Shown: positions 32,548 to 40,964, counted from the first letter of the stretch. The stretch is 64,000 nucleotides of DNA from Streptomyces ortus (GCF_026341275.1 NZ_JAIFZO010000002.1:3750118-3814117), one strand, 5' to 3'. Notes: generated from the sequence alone by a model not told the origin. Numbers and translations are program-made.

Positions 32548-32694
32548 ATGGCAGGCATCATGAACAAGATCAAGCAGTTCGCCCGGAGCCCGCAGGGACG
32601 GCGCACCATCGAGCAGGCACGCCGCGCCTCCGCCGATCCGCGCCGCCGGGCCCAGGCCCAGCGGCTGCTGGGCAAACTGCGCGGACGGCGCTGA
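32548..32694 (+). CDS. Small basic protein, 48 residues
   Basis: ATG 32548 with AGGAG seven bases upstream, an ideal spacing. The peptide starts MAGIMNKIKQFARSPQGRR and continues as a highly basic helix (Arg 14 of 48), with no membrane segment. Such short MAG-x-x-x-KIK...SPQGRR proteins are familiar from Streptomyces genomes, but I know of no function; binding to nucleic acid or acidic lipid is possible from the charge. A strong hairpin terminator follows at 32728, so this is the end of its transcript. Confidence 0.7.
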   Translation: MAGIMNKIKQFARSPQGRRTIEQARRASADPRRRAQAQRLLGKLRGRR

Positions 32695-32727
32695 CCTCGA
32701 CCGAGCGGCCTGCCCGCGGCCAACGCG

Positions 32728-32760
32728 AAGACCCCACCCGAAGGATCCGGGTGGGGTCTT
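32728..32760 (+). terminator. Terminator after the small basic protein gene
   Basis: A 12-base perfect stem with arms AAGACCCCACCC (32728-32739) and GGGTGGGGTCTT (32749-32760) and a 9-base loop, followed by GTTG. A-rich and T-rich stem ends allow function on either strand. Confidence 0.85.
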
Positions 32761-32772
32761 GTTGAGCGCCGG

Positions 32773-32810
32773 GCAGGCCTTGCACCTGCATTTCCCCGCA
32801 GGAAGCGGGG
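32773..32810 (+). other. Two further short hairpins after the terminator
   Basis: GCAGG-N7-CCTGC (32773-32789) and CCCCGC-AGGAA-GCGGGG (32794-32810), the second followed by CGTCTTT. With the terminator before them they form three hairpins in about 80 bases inside a 300-base gap. This could be an extra terminator, a small structured RNA or a relic of a mobile-element end. The rest of the gap (32811-32997) shows nothing clear. Confidence 0.4.
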
Positions 32811-32997
32811 CGTCTTTCCTTGGACCACCGACGCGAGGCGAGCCCGTACCGGGCGGCTCGCTCAAGATCGAGTCTAGCAGCTTTCTGAGCCCGCTCTGCA
32901 CACGCGTGCGAGATGTAGAGCGGATGGGCCGTGAAGGCTGTGAAGGTGTGGAACACCATCCCCGTTTGCCGAACGCAGAGCCGGATACCCGGTGTTC

Positions 32998-33438
32998 ATG
33001 GCTGGAGCGAACAACAAAACCACGAACGGACAGTCGCCCACCGCGCATGCGCGAGCGGCGAAGACCACCGTGACCGAAGGTGCCACGGCGCCCGCGAAGG
33101 AGTCACAGAAGGCCGCCACCGAGGCGGTGAAGAGTGCCGGGGACGCTGCCGGGGCCGTTGGCCGTGGCAGCAGGGAAGCCCTGGTGAACCTCGGCGGAGT
33201 CGCGTCGCAGAAGGCCAAGGAAACGGCCAGGACGGTGCAGGGCGGTGTCTCCACGGCCGCTCAGCAGACGGTCGGCAAGGCCGGCGTCGCCTGGACCCTC
33301 CTGAAGGCCAGGAAGGCCATCGCGGCCGGCGCCGGTGCGGGGGCCGCGGTTGTGGTCCTCTGCTCCTACACCGTCGGCCGGCGTGCCGGTCTGCGGCAGC
33401 GCGGCCCGCTTTCCCGTCTCAGCGGCGGTCGTCTCTGA
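32998..33438 (+). CDS. Hypothetical Ala/Lys-rich protein with one membrane segment
   Basis: 146 residues from ATG 32998 (a GTG two codons up is possible; neither has a strong ribosome site). The N-terminal 100 residues are Ala/Lys/Glu/Thr-rich and helical, reminiscent of LEA-like or phasin-like repeats (AKESQKAATEAVKSAG; SQKAKETARTVQGGV). Residues about 108-130 are a hydrophobic helix (AIAAGAGAGAAVVVLCSYTVG), followed by a short basic tail. I do not recognise a family; a membrane-anchored helical protein is what can be seen. A hairpin terminator follows 32 bases after the stop. Confidence 0.65.
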   Translation: MAGANNKTTNGQSPTAHARAAKTTVTEGATAPAKESQKAATEAVKSAGDAAGAVGRGSREALVNLGGVASQKAKETARTVQGGVSTAAQQTVGKAGVAWTLLKARKAIAAGAGAGAAVVVLCSYTVGRRAGLRQRGPLSRLSGGRL

Positions 33439-33469
33439 GCGACAGGACGCCGCCGAGGCACCTGCTCGC

Positions 33470-33502
33470 AGGCCCGTCGGAGCTTTCGGCTCCGGCGGGC
33501 CT
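33470..33502 (+). terminator. Hairpin terminator
   Basis: 13-base arms (33470-33482 and 33490-33502) with one G-U pair and loop CTTTCGG. It sits between the Ala/Lys-rich protein and the EEP-type gene. Confidence 0.75.
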
Positions 33503-33612
33503 GTCGGCGTGCGGCGGCAGCGCCCTCCCCGGCCCGCGGGGACCATCACCGCCGGAACCCGATCACCGTGCCGTGCGTCGTTACGGGCACGACGGATACG
33601 GGGTGGGGCCTG

Positions 33613-34701
33613 GTGGAGCGAACGGCTGACGACAGCGCGGTGACGAGGACGCAGACCACGGCACCCGGCCGATGGCAGCGCACCCTCTCCTGGCGACCCC
33701 TCTCCGGGCGGCGGCGTAGCCGGGACGCGGACGGCCGGTCGCCCTGGGCGCGCGGGCATGTGCTCGCCGCGCTCGCCGTCCTGACCGCCGTCCTGCTGGC
33801 CTTCCCCTCGGTGGTGCCCAACACGGTGGGCCGCCTGGGCAGCCTGCTGGAGACGTTCCTGCCCTGGCTCGGCCTGGCCGTACCGCTGTTGCTCGTGCTC
33901 GCTCTGTTGCGCCGCTCGGCGACCGCGCTGGTGGCCCTGGTGCTGCCCGTGGCCGTGTGGGGGCAGTCGTTCGGCGGACGGCTCCTGCCGGAGGACCGCG
34001 GCGCACACGACCTCACGGCGGTCCAGCACAACGTCAGTGACGTGAACACCGATCCCACGGGCACGGCGATCGCCCTGATCGAGGCCGCACCGGATTTCGT
34101 GGCCCTGGAGGAAGTGACCCCGGCCGCGTTGCCGGCGTACGAGAAGGCCCTGGCGTCGGAGTACCCCCACCACGCGGTCGAGGGAACGGTCGGGCTGTGG
34201 TCGAGGCATCCCCTGTCGGACGTTCGCCGGGTGGACATCAAGCCGGCGGCGATCGAGGAAGGATGGAGCCGCGGAATGCGGTCCACGGCTCGCACGCCAT
34301 GGGGCGACATCGCGGTGTACGTCGCCCATCTGCCCTCGGTGCGGCTCGGCCCGGGCGGTCTCGGTTCCGGTCTTCGCGACGAGAGCGCCGGCCTGCTGGG
34401 GGCGGCCCTCGCCGCCGAGAAGCTGGAGAGGGTGATCCTGCTCGGTGACCTCAACAGCACCCTGGACGACCGGGGTCTGGCTCCGGTGACCTCACGGATG
34501 GACCGTACGGACTCGACGAGGCAGGCCTTCGCCTTCAGCTGGCCCGCCTCCTTCCCCGTGTCCCGGATCGACCAGATCCTGGCCCGCTCGGCCACCGTGT
34601 CGAACGTGCGGACCCTGCCCGCCACCGGCAGCGACCACCTCCCGGTCGCCGTGGACATCACGCTTGGGCGCGGCTCGGAGGACGCACCGCCGAGTCCCTG
34701 A
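33613..34701 (+). CDS. Membrane-anchored endonuclease/exonuclease/phosphatase (EEP) family protein, VanJ-like
   Basis: 362 residues from GTG 33613, with GGTGGGG just upstream; an ATG at 33568 would add 15 residues. A basic N-terminus is followed by three hydrophobic segments (about residues 50-125: VLAALAVLTAVLLAFPSVV; LGLAVPLLLVLALL; TALVALVLPVAVWG), then an extracytoplasmic EEP domain: VQHNVSD with the metal-binding Asn, FVALEEVTP with the metal-binding Glu, LLGDLNSTLDD, and the terminal GSDHLPVAVDI carrying the Asp-His pair. VanJ of S. coelicolor, which gives teicoplanin resistance, has this architecture, but most relatives are uncharacterised. It is convergent with the DUF6745 gene. Confidence 0.84.
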   Translation: MERTADDSAVTRTQTTAPGRWQRTLSWRPLSGRRRSRDADGRSPWARGHVLAALAVLTAVLLAFPSVVPNTVGRLGSLLETFLPWLGLAVPLLLVLALLRRSATALVALVLPVAVWGQSFGGRLLPEDRGAHDLTAVQHNVSDVNTDPTGTAIALIEAAPDFVALEEVTPAALPAYEKALASEYPHHAVEGTVGLWSRHPLSDVRRVDIKPAAIEEGWSRGMRSTARTPWGDIAVYVAHLPSVRLGPGGLGSGLRDESAGLLGAALAAEKLERVILLGDLNSTLDDRGLAPVTSRMDRTDSTRQAFAFSWPASFPVSRIDQILARSATVSNVRTLPATGSDHLPVAVDITLGRGSEDAPPSP

Positions 34702-34726
34702 CACTCGTAGCCCCCCGCCCGTGCTC

Positions 34727-35800
34727 CTACGTCTGCTGCAACGGTTCGTACGCCTCCGCCCCCACGCCGAACGTCCAGGCCACGCCCTCGCGGGCCGTAC
34801 GGGTCGACGGCGGCACCCGCAGCCAGTAGGTACGGCTCGTGCCGTCGGGTTCCGGGGTGGAGTTGACGACCTCGACCATCACCACGTCCTCGTCGCCCAC
34901 TAGCTGGACCCGCCACAGCACGCCCGTCTCGTCGCGGTGGACGGGGACCGCGCCGGACTCGTCCAGGTAGCGGTCGTAGCCGTAGAACTCCAGCATCACG
35001 CGGCGCAGTTCGGCGTTCTCCTCGCCGCGGATCCGCTCCGGTGTCAGCCGGGTCAGCTCGTCGAGGAAGTCGCGTGGGACCGGCATTCCACGCCACGCGT
35101 ACAGCTCGAACCCGTCCGCGTACCCCAGGGCCGGGCCGTCTCCGCGGTCCAGGCGTCCGGCTTCGTCCCGGTGCAGTGTCAGGGGGCGTTCACTGATGAC
35201 CGCCGCCTTCTCGTAGGGCCACCACCAGCCGGCGTGCCGCGCCACCGCCGCCAGGCCGTCCAGAGGGCTTCCGTCCGCGGAGTCGAACGCGCACAGCCAG
35301 GCCGCGTCGTGCTGCCCCAGTGCCGCGTCCAGAAGGAGGAGGCGGACCTGTGTCTCCGTGGCCCGGTCGGCGGCGAGTTCGTCGACGATGCCCGCCCGCA
35401 CCCGGTCGACCAGGGTGCGGGTCGACTCCCACAGGCCCGCTCCCGTGGCACGCCAGTGGCCGCTCCACCCGTGAGGACCCAGTTCCCCGTGCAGTCGCGC
35501 CCGTTCGCGGGCCCAGGGGGCGCCCAGCACGGCGTCGCGGACACTGGCACCGAAGGTGTCCGGACCGGAGACGTCCGGGTCGGAGACATCCGGGTCGGAG
35601 ACGTCCTGCTCCGGATCCTGCGGACGCGCCGCCGCCATGAGTGTGCGTACCGCCTCGCGCGGTGAGCGCGTCCATATGATCCGCTCCGGTTCGGCCAGGC
35701 CCGCCCGCCGGTAGGCGAGCCGGACGCCCTCCTCGGCCGCCGCCCGGTCCCCCGGCCCCGTCGCCGCCGCCGTCGCCCGCCAACCGCCCTGATTCGTCAA
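34727..35800 (-). CDS. DUF6745-type protein, companion of the STM4011-4015 cassette
   Basis: 357 residues if started at TTG 35800, which has GGAGAGGA upstream; another TTG at 35818 is possible. The N-terminal third is variable and contains a DVSDP-type tandem repeat (three 15-base units). The C-terminal 230 residues follow a pattern I associate with DUF6745: HHDAAWLCAF-type Trp-rich segment, GWWWPYEKAAVISERP, HRDEAGRLDR, YADGFELYAWRG and TYWLRVPPSTRTAREGVAW. No catalytic motif is evident. Proteins of this type tend to occur with leucine-rich-repeat proteins and small GEVTGHAH proteins, as here. It is read in the same direction as the small gene at 35909, 108 bases downstream of it. Its role is unknown. 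Confidence 0.78.
   Translation of the reverse strand: MTNQGGWRATAAATGPGDRAAAEEGVRLAYRRAGLAEPERIIWTRSPREAVRTLMAAARPQDPEQDVSDPDVSDPDVSGPDTFGASVRDAVLGAPWARERARLHGELGPHGWSGHWRATGAGLWESTRTLVDRVRAGIVDELAADRATETQVRLLLLDAALGQHDAAWLCAFDSADGSPLDGLAAVARHAGWWWPYEKAAVISERPLTLHRDEAGRLDRGDGPALGYADGFELYAWRGMPVPRDFLDELTRLTPERIRGEENAELRRVMLEFYGYDRYLDESGAVPVHRDETGVLWRVQLVGDEDVVMVEVVNSTPEPDGTSRTYWLRVPPSTRTAREGVAWTFGVGAEAYEPLQQT
35561..35605. repeat. Three 15-bp in-frame repeats inside the DUF6745 gene
   Basis: Units at 35561, 35576 and 35591 differ by one or two bases (core GGAGACGTCCGGG) and encode DVSDP, DVSDP, DVSGP on the minus strand. They extend an acidic linker between the N-terminal part and the conserved domain. 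Copy number may differ between strains. Confidence 0.75.
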
Positions 35801-35908
35801 CGCCGTTCCTCTCCCCAAGTTCCGTTCCGGGCCGCACCCCCGTGCCGCCCGGTCCTGCGTCGCACTCTCCTGCTTCGCGCTCCCCGCGCGTCCGACATAT
35901 CTCCGTCG

Positions 35909-36235
35909 TCAGTCGGCGACGATGCGCACCGAGCCCGGCACGTACTCCCTCTGCCGGATCACTCGGTACCAGCCCTTCGGGAGGGAGATCGCCGCGTGCT
36001 CCTCGTGTACGACGCGGGCGCCGTCGGGCACGTGCAGCAGCATCGGCCCGAACAGGCCGGCCTCGCGGACGAGCCGTCCGGGACCGACCACCGCGTGGGC
36101 GTGGCCGGTGACTTCGCCGAGGGCCAGGACGAGCCTGCCGCGGCCGTCGCGTGGTTCGGACGCCACGTCGGCCGCGATCTTCGGCACCGCGCTCTCGGCC
36201 AGCGGCACGATCAGGACGTCTCCTTGCCGGTACAT
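35909..36235 (-). CDS. Small protein with a GEVTGHAHAV motif
   Basis: 108 residues from ATG 36235, with GGGAGGAG five bases upstream. A beta-rich small protein: MYRQGDVLIVPLAE, then VLALGEVTGHAHAVVGP, and HVPDGARVVHEEHAAISLPKGWYRVIRQREYVPG. Proteins with RQGDVL...GEVTGHAHA occur widely in bacteria and on mobile elements, usually as hypothetical proteins; the two His in GHAHA plus later His residues suggest a metal site in a cupin-like barrel. It is encoded upstream of the DUF6745 gene on the same strand and divergent from the LRR gene. A perfect 8+5+8 palindrome lies 16 bases before its start codon. Confidence 0.78.
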   Translation of the reverse strand: MYRQGDVLIVPLAESAVPKIAADVASEPRDGRGRLVLALGEVTGHAHAVVGPGRLVREAGLFGPMLLHVPDGARVVHEEHAAISLPKGWYRVIRQREYVPGSVRIVAD

Positions 36236-36251
36236 GGGTCTCCTCCCGCTG

Positions 36252-36272
36252 TGACACACCGTGCGTGTGTCA
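36252..36272. promoter_or_regulatory. Palindromic operator candidate between the two arms of the STM401x locus
   Basis: TGACACAC-CGTGC-GTGTGTCA: perfect 8-base arms, 5-base centre. It lies in the 250-base divergent region between the GEVTGHAH gene and the LRR gene, close to the first. A dimeric repressor is the obvious binder, but no regulator gene is adjacent. Confidence 0.65.
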
Positions 36273-36485
36273 TGGGGAAGACCGTAGAGGCGGGCACTGA
36301 CAATCGCTCTCGACCGCAGGTCGCACGGCCTGTGTGCGGCGAGGGGCGTCGCGGGAGGACCCCTGACCCACGCGTTGTCAGTGGGGCTTGGTAGAACTCC
36401 GGTACCTGGATGCGGTCGGCGCGCGCCGGGATCAGGATCCACGACTGCCGATCCACCCGACTTCCGCACGAAGGAGCAGGCGCGC

Positions 36486-37454
36486 ATGACCATCGGTGAC
36501 CACCTCACGGAGTTCCACGGGCTGCCGGCCTTCAACTTTCCTGGCGTCGACGAGCCGACGCCCGACGCGTCCTCGCTTCCGTCGCCCGAGTCCGTGGCCT
36601 GGCGCATCGCGGTGAACGCGTACGACTCCGACGAGCAGTGGGAAGCGGCCTTCGGCCGATTCATGGCGGCCGTCGACACCGAGCGGGTCCGGGCGATCGT
36701 CGTGGGCGCGTGGAGCGACGTGTACGACTCCGCCCCCGACGAGGTGATAAAGACGCTGGTGGCGGCCCGCGACCGGCTCCCCGCCCTGCGCGGTCTGTTC
36801 GTCGGCGACATCGTGATGGAGGAGGCCGAGATCTCCTGGATCACCCAGGGCGACATGGGTCCGCTCCTCGAAGCCTTCCCCGACCTGGAGGAGTTCGGGG
36901 TCCGCGGCGGCAACGGACTGGCCTTCCCCGCCGCCCGTCACGAGCGGCTGCGGAAGCTGACCGTCGAATCCGGCGGCCTGCCCGCCCAAGTGGTGCGCGC
37001 GATCGCCGCCAGCGACCTGCCCGCCCTCGTCGACCTCGACCTGTGGCTCGGCACCTCCGAGTACGGCGGCGACTGCGACATCGCCGACCTCGAACCGTTC
37101 TTCGCGGGCACCAGGCTGCCGGCCCTGACCCGGCTCGCCCTGCGCAACAGCGAGATCCAGGACGCCATCTGCTCCGCCCTCGCGTCCGCTCCCGTGGTGG
37201 CGCGTCTGGAGGAACTCGACGTCTCCATGGGCGTGCTCACCGACGACGGCGCGACGGCGCTGCTGACGGGTCAGCCGTTGACGCACCTCAAAGTGCTCGA
37301 CCTCCACCACAACTACCTCAGCCCCGCCCTGCGCACCCGACTGCTGGAGACCCTCGAACCGGCCGGTGTGCAGGTCGACGTCGACGCGGACGACGCCGAG
37401 GACGACGAGGACGACGACGGCGAGGTCTGGCGTTTCGTCGCGGTCGGCGAGTAG
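36486..37454 (+). CDS. STM4015-type leucine-rich repeat protein
   Basis: 322 residues from ATG 36486, with AAGGAG nine bases upstream. The N-terminus (TEFHGLPAFNFPG; VAWRIAVNAYDSDEQWEAAF) is characteristic of the STM4015 family. From residue 90 on there are leucine-rich repeats: LPALRGLFVGDIVMEEAEIS, LRKLTVESGGLP, LPALVDLDLWLG, LPALTRLALRNSEIQD, LEELDVSMGVLTDDGATALL and LKVLDLHHNYLS, so a curved protein-binding surface is expected. The tail is very acidic (DADDAEDDEDDDGE). It is the first gene of the five-gene cassette, followed by the STM4014-type gene after 36 bases. It may recognise the substrate protein or peptide of the two radical-SAM enzymes. Confidence 0.85.
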   Translation: MTIGDHLTEFHGLPAFNFPGVDEPTPDASSLPSPESVAWRIAVNAYDSDEQWEAAFGRFMAAVDTERVRAIVVGAWSDVYDSAPDEVIKTLVAARDRLPALRGLFVGDIVMEEAEISWITQGDMGPLLEAFPDLEEFGVRGGNGLAFPAARHERLRKLTVESGGLPAQVVRAIAASDLPALVDLDLWLGTSEYGGDCDIADLEPFFAGTRLPALTRLALRNSEIQDAICSALASAPVVARLEELDVSMGVLTDDGATALLTGQPLTHLKVLDLHHNYLSPALRTRLLETLEPAGVQVDVDADDAEDDEDDDGEVWRFVAVGE

Positions 37455-37490
37455 CGCACCGCGAAGTCCGGACCAGGGAGGGGGAACGGC

Positions 37491-38684
37491 ATGCGCCGTA
37501 CGGGATCGGCGGACGCACCGCCGAAGTGGGTGGTCGTCGCCAACGGGGACAACCGCAGGGTGGGGCTGTTCACCACGGCCGCCGAGGCCGCGGGCCACGG
37601 CACGCCCCGGGTCGTCGAGTGGCTCGACGTCCTGCGCGACGGCGGACACACCTTCGCCGACGACGAGATCGTCCGCCTCGACTCCCCCGGTGAGGACGCC
37701 GGTGTGGACGCCCTGCTGCGGGGCGTGGCCGATCCGACGCGGGTGGAGGGTTCCGCGCGGTGGTACGCGCGGTTCCTGGACTGCGTGGCCTCGCTGCGCG
37801 GCGGTGTAAGGCTCGACGACCCGGCGGAGCTGGCCGTGATGTTCGACAAAAGGCGCTGCCACGACCGGCTCACGCGCGCGGACGTGCCGGTGCCGCCGTC
37901 CCCCACGTCCGGTTCCGGCGACCTCCGGCCGGTCCGGGGGTGGTCGGACGTACGGGACCTGATGGCGGCGGCGGGCCTGCGGCGCGCCTTCGTGAAGCTC
38001 GCCCACGGCTCGTCCGCCTCCGGTGTCCTGGCCGTCGAGACCGCCGCCTCGGGCCGGGTCCGTGCGACGACCTCGGTGGAGCGCGCCGCCGACGGCCGGC
38101 TGTACAACTCACTGCGGGTGCGGCGCTACACGTCGGAGGCGGAGGTCGCCGCGATCGTGGACGCCCTGGCGCCCGACGGGCTGCATGTCGAACGCTGGCT
38201 GCCGAAGGCCTCCCTCGGCGGCCGGTCGGCCGATCTGCGCGTCGTGGTCGTGGCGGGCCGGGCCACCCACGCCGTGGCCCGCACCAGCCGCTCCCCACTG
38301 ACCAATCTGCATCTGGGCGGGACGCGTGGCGATCTGGCGGCGGTGCGCGCGCTGGCGGGCGACCGGTGGGCCACGGCCATCGAGGTGAGCGAGCGGGCCG
38401 CCGCCTGCTTTCCCGGCACGCTGTGCGTGGGTGTCGACCTGCTGCCCGCCATCGGCTGGCGCCGCTTCGCCGTCGGCGAGGTCAACGCGTTCGGCGACCT
38501 GCTCCCCCGCCTCACCGGTCTGCCGGGCAGCGGGGCGGAGGGCCGGGACACGTACGCGGCGCAGATCGCCGCGGCCGGCTCCTTCCACCACGACCCGCGC
38601 CGGGCTCCCGCCCCACCGGCCCGGGAGCCCGGCCCGCCCGCGTCACCGCACGACCTGCCGAGGACAGCCCATGCCACAGCCTGA
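37491..38684 (+). CDS. STM4014-type protein, ATP-grasp-like
   Basis: 397 residues from ATG 37491, preceded by AGGGAGGGGG. The N-terminal region (WVVVANGDNRRVGLFTTAAEAAG) resembles a pre-ATP-grasp domain. Between residues about 125 and 340 the order of motifs is that of ATP-grasp enzymes: CHDRLTRADVPVPPS, AFVKLAHGSSASGVL (nucleotide-binding Lys and Gly/Ser loop), HVERWLPKASLGG, DLRVVVVAGRATHAVAR, and VGVDLL ... AVGEVNAFGDLLP, where Asp, Glu and Asn would bind Mg-ATP. ATP-grasp enzymes form amide or ester bonds through acyl phosphates, which hints at peptide ligation. The last 40 residues are Pro/Ala-rich. The gene overlaps the next by 14 bases. Confidence 0.85.
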   Translation: MRRTGSADAPPKWVVVANGDNRRVGLFTTAAEAAGHGTPRVVEWLDVLRDGGHTFADDEIVRLDSPGEDAGVDALLRGVADPTRVEGSARWYARFLDCVASLRGGVRLDDPAELAVMFDKRRCHDRLTRADVPVPPSPTSGSGDLRPVRGWSDVRDLMAAAGLRRAFVKLAHGSSASGVLAVETAASGRVRATTSVERAADGRLYNSLRVRRYTSEAEVAAIVDALAPDGLHVERWLPKASLGGRSADLRVVVVAGRATHAVARTSRSPLTNLHLGGTRGDLAAVRALAGDRWATAIEVSERAAACFPGTLCVGVDLLPAIGWRRFAVGEVNAFGDLLPRLTGLPGSGAEGRDTYAAQIAAAGSFHHDPRRAPAPPAREPGPPASPHDLPRTAHATA

Positions 38685-39555
38685 CCCCGTACCACCCCCG
38701 GGCGACCGCACCGACGCCACGCTCAGCACGTCCACCACCGCACCCGACATGAACGAGGTCGTGGGACGGGACGATCTGCTCCTGCTCACCCTGGACACCC
38801 TCCGCCACGACGTGGCCGTCGAGCTCGCGGCAGCCGGCCGGCTGCCCAACCTCACCGCCCGTCTCCCGGGCGGCACCTGGGAGAAGCGGCACGCGCCGGG
38901 GAACTTCACCTACGCCTCCCACCAGGCGATGTTCGCCGGCTTCCTTCCCACGCCCGCCGGACCGGGGCCGCATCCACGCCTGTTCGCGGCCCGGTTCGCG
39001 GGCAGCGAGACGACGGCGGACGGCACCTTCGTCTTCGAGACCCCGGATCTCGTGTCCGCCCTGGCCGCGCACGGCTACCGCACGGTGTGCGTCGGCGGCG
39101 TCGGCTTCTTCAACAAGCAGGGCGCCCTGGGCGACGTACTGCCCGGCTACTTCCAGGAGAGCCACTGGGAGCCGGAGTTCTCCGTGTCCTCCCCGACCTC
39201 CTTCGAGGCGCAGGTGGCACGGGCCGAGCAGACTATCGCCGAACTGCCGCCGCAGCAGCGGCTGTTCCTCTTCCTGAACGCCTCCGCGCTGCACCAGCCG
39301 AACTGGTTCCACCTCCCCGGCGCGACCCGGGAGGCGGGCGACAGCCGCCTCACCCACGCCGCGGCGCTGGAGTACATCGACCGTCATGTGGGGCGGCTGT
39401 TCAGCGCGATGAGTTCGCGCCGCCGCTGCTTCGCGATCGTCTGCTCCGACCACGGCACCGCCTACGGGGACGACGGCTACACCGGCCACCGCCTCGGCCA
39501 CGAATCCGTGTGGACCGTGCCCTACGGCCACTTCTTCCTGGAGCCGCCCGCATGA
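38671..39555 (+). CDS. STM4013/SEN3800-type hydrolase, sulfatase/alkaline-phosphatase fold
   Basis: 294 residues from ATG 38671, overlapping the previous gene by 14 bases. Motifs of the alkaline phosphatase/sulfatase superfamily are visible: LLLLTLDTLRHD near residue 30 (metal Asp), NFTYASHQAMFAGFLPTP near 75 (position of the nucleophile Ser/Thr), and IVCSDHGTAYGDDGYTGHRLGHE near 250 with the Asp-His pair and two later His residues for metal binding. The fold is shorter than full sulfatases (about 450 or more). It would cut a phosphate or sulfate ester, or transfer such a group. Its coupling with two radical-SAM genes suggests it acts on their product. Stop overlaps the next start (ATGA). Confidence 0.85.
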   Translation: MPQPDPVPPPGDRTDATLSTSTTAPDMNEVVGRDDLLLLTLDTLRHDVAVELAAAGRLPNLTARLPGGTWEKRHAPGNFTYASHQAMFAGFLPTPAGPGPHPRLFAARFAGSETTADGTFVFETPDLVSALAAHGYRTVCVGGVGFFNKQGALGDVLPGYFQESHWEPEFSVSSPTSFEAQVARAEQTIAELPPQQRLFLFLNASALHQPNWFHLPGATREAGDSRLTHAAALEYIDRHVGRLFSAMSSRRRCFAIVCSDHGTAYGDDGYTGHRLGHESVWTVPYGHFFLEPPA

Positions 39556-40964
39556 CCGTCATCACCTCCGCGGGCAGCACCGCGAGCAGTACGCACACCA
39601 CGAGCACCGCCTCGGGCAGTTCCGTGGACACCTCCGCCGCTCCGCCGCGCCCCTACCAGAGCTATACGTACGCGTATCCGCACAAGACCGCCTACCGGCC
39701 GCTCGTCCCGCCGCCGCGGCTCGCGGACCTGTGGGCCGGGGAGTCCCGGCAGGCGCTCTCGCTGTATCTGCACATCCCGTTCTGCGAGATCCGCTGCGGC
39801 TTCTGCAACCTCTTCACCCGCATCGGCGCGCCGGACGGGCTGACCGGCCGCTATCTGGACGCCGTGCGGCGCCAGGCCGCCGCCGTGCGCGAGGCCCTGG
39901 GTGACGAGGAACCGCCGCGTTTCGCCAACGCGGCGTTCGGCGGCGGAACACCGACGTATCTGGAGGCCGCCGAGCTGGAGCGGCTGTGCGACATCGCCGA
40001 GCGGGAGATGGGCGTGGACCTGCGGGCCGTCCCGCTCTCCGTGGAGGCTTCACCGTCCACGGCCACGGCGGACAGACTGGCCGTCCTGGCCGAACGGGGC
40101 ACCACGCGCCTGAGCCTCGGGGTACAGAGCTTCGTCGAGGAGGAGTCGCGCGCCGCCGTCCGCCCCCAGCGCAGGAGCGTCGTCGAGGCGGCGCTGGCCC
40201 GCATCCGCGAGGCCGCGATCCCGGTCCTGAACATCGACCTGATCTACGGTATCGACGGCCAGACGGCGGCCAGTTGGCGCTACTCCCTCGACGCGGCCCT
40301 GTCCTGGCGCCCCGAGGAGATCTACCTCTATCCCCTCTACATACGTCCGCTCACCGGTCTCGGCCGCCACACCGACCGGCGCACGGCCGACCGGCAGTGG
40401 GACGAGGACCGGCTGCGCCGCTACCGGGAGGGCCGCGACCATCTGCTCTCCCACGGGTACGAGCAGGTGTCGATGCGGATGTTCCGGCGGGCGGACGCGC
40501 CGCCGCAGGGGCCGGACGACTACGCGTGCCAGACCGACGGCATGATCGGCCTGGGCTGCGGCGCGCGCTCGTACACCTCACGGCTGCACTACTCCTTCGA
40601 CTACGCGGTGTCGATGCGGGAGATCCGCGGCATCATCGACGACTACACCGCCACCGAGGACTTCTCCCGCGCGCTGCACGGCAGGTGGGTGGACGAGGAC
40701 GAGGCACGGCGCCGTCATCTGCTGCAGTCGCTGCTCCAGGCGGAGGGCTTTCCCCTCGCGGACTACCGCTCGCGGTTCGGTACGGACCCCGGCGACGACT
40801 TCCCGGCGGAGCTGGGCACCCTCGTCGGCCGCGGCTGGCTCGACGACGCACGGCCGGAGCTGCTGCGTCTCTCCGCCGAAGGGCTCGCGCACTCGGACGC
40901 CATCGGCCCCGAACTCTTCTCACCGGCCGTGCGTGAGGCCATGGCCGCCTACGAGACGAAGTGA
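39552..40964 (+). CDS. STM4012-type radical SAM protein (HemW-like)
   Basis: 470 residues, ATG 39552 overlapping the upstream stop. A Thr/Ser-rich N-terminus of 35 residues precedes YQSYTYAYPHKTAYRPL, a feature of this group. The radical SAM cluster motif CEIRCGFCN (C-x3-C-x2-C) lies near residue 85, followed by FGGGTPTYL, SVEASPST and LSLGVQSFVEEESRAA, all as in HemN/HemW. HemW-type proteins carry haem or use SAM for radical chemistry, yet this family is separate and its substrate is unknown. It is encoded six bases before a second radical-SAM gene, so the two probably act in sequence or as a pair. Confidence 0.9.
   Translation: MTVITSAGSTASSTHTTSTASGSSVDTSAAPPRPYQSYTYAYPHKTAYRPLVPPPRLADLWAGESRQALSLYLHIPFCEIRCGFCNLFTRIGAPDGLTGRYLDAVRRQAAAVREALGDEEPPRFANAAFGGGTPTYLEAAELERLCDIAEREMGVDLRAVPLSVEASPSTATADRLAVLAERGTTRLSLGVQSFVEEESRAAVRPQRRSVVEAALARIREAAIPVLNIDLIYGIDGQTAASWRYSLDAALSWRPEEIYLYPLYIRPLTGLGRHTDRRTADRQWDEDRLRRYREGRDHLLSHGYEQVSMRMFRRADAPPQGPDDYACQTDGMIGLGCGARSYTSRLHYSFDYAVSMREIRGIIDDYTATEDFSRALHGRWVDEDEARRRHLLQSLLQAEGFPLADYRSRFGTDPGDDFPAELGTLVGRGWLDDARPELLRLSAEGLAHSDAIGPELFSPAVREAMAAYETK

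Noticed and set aside
32794..32810. A hairpin CCCCGC-AGGAA-GCGGGG like the core of a type I-E CRISPR repeat.
   Set aside because: It occurs once, with no second copy at repeat-spacer distance and no cas gene in the window.
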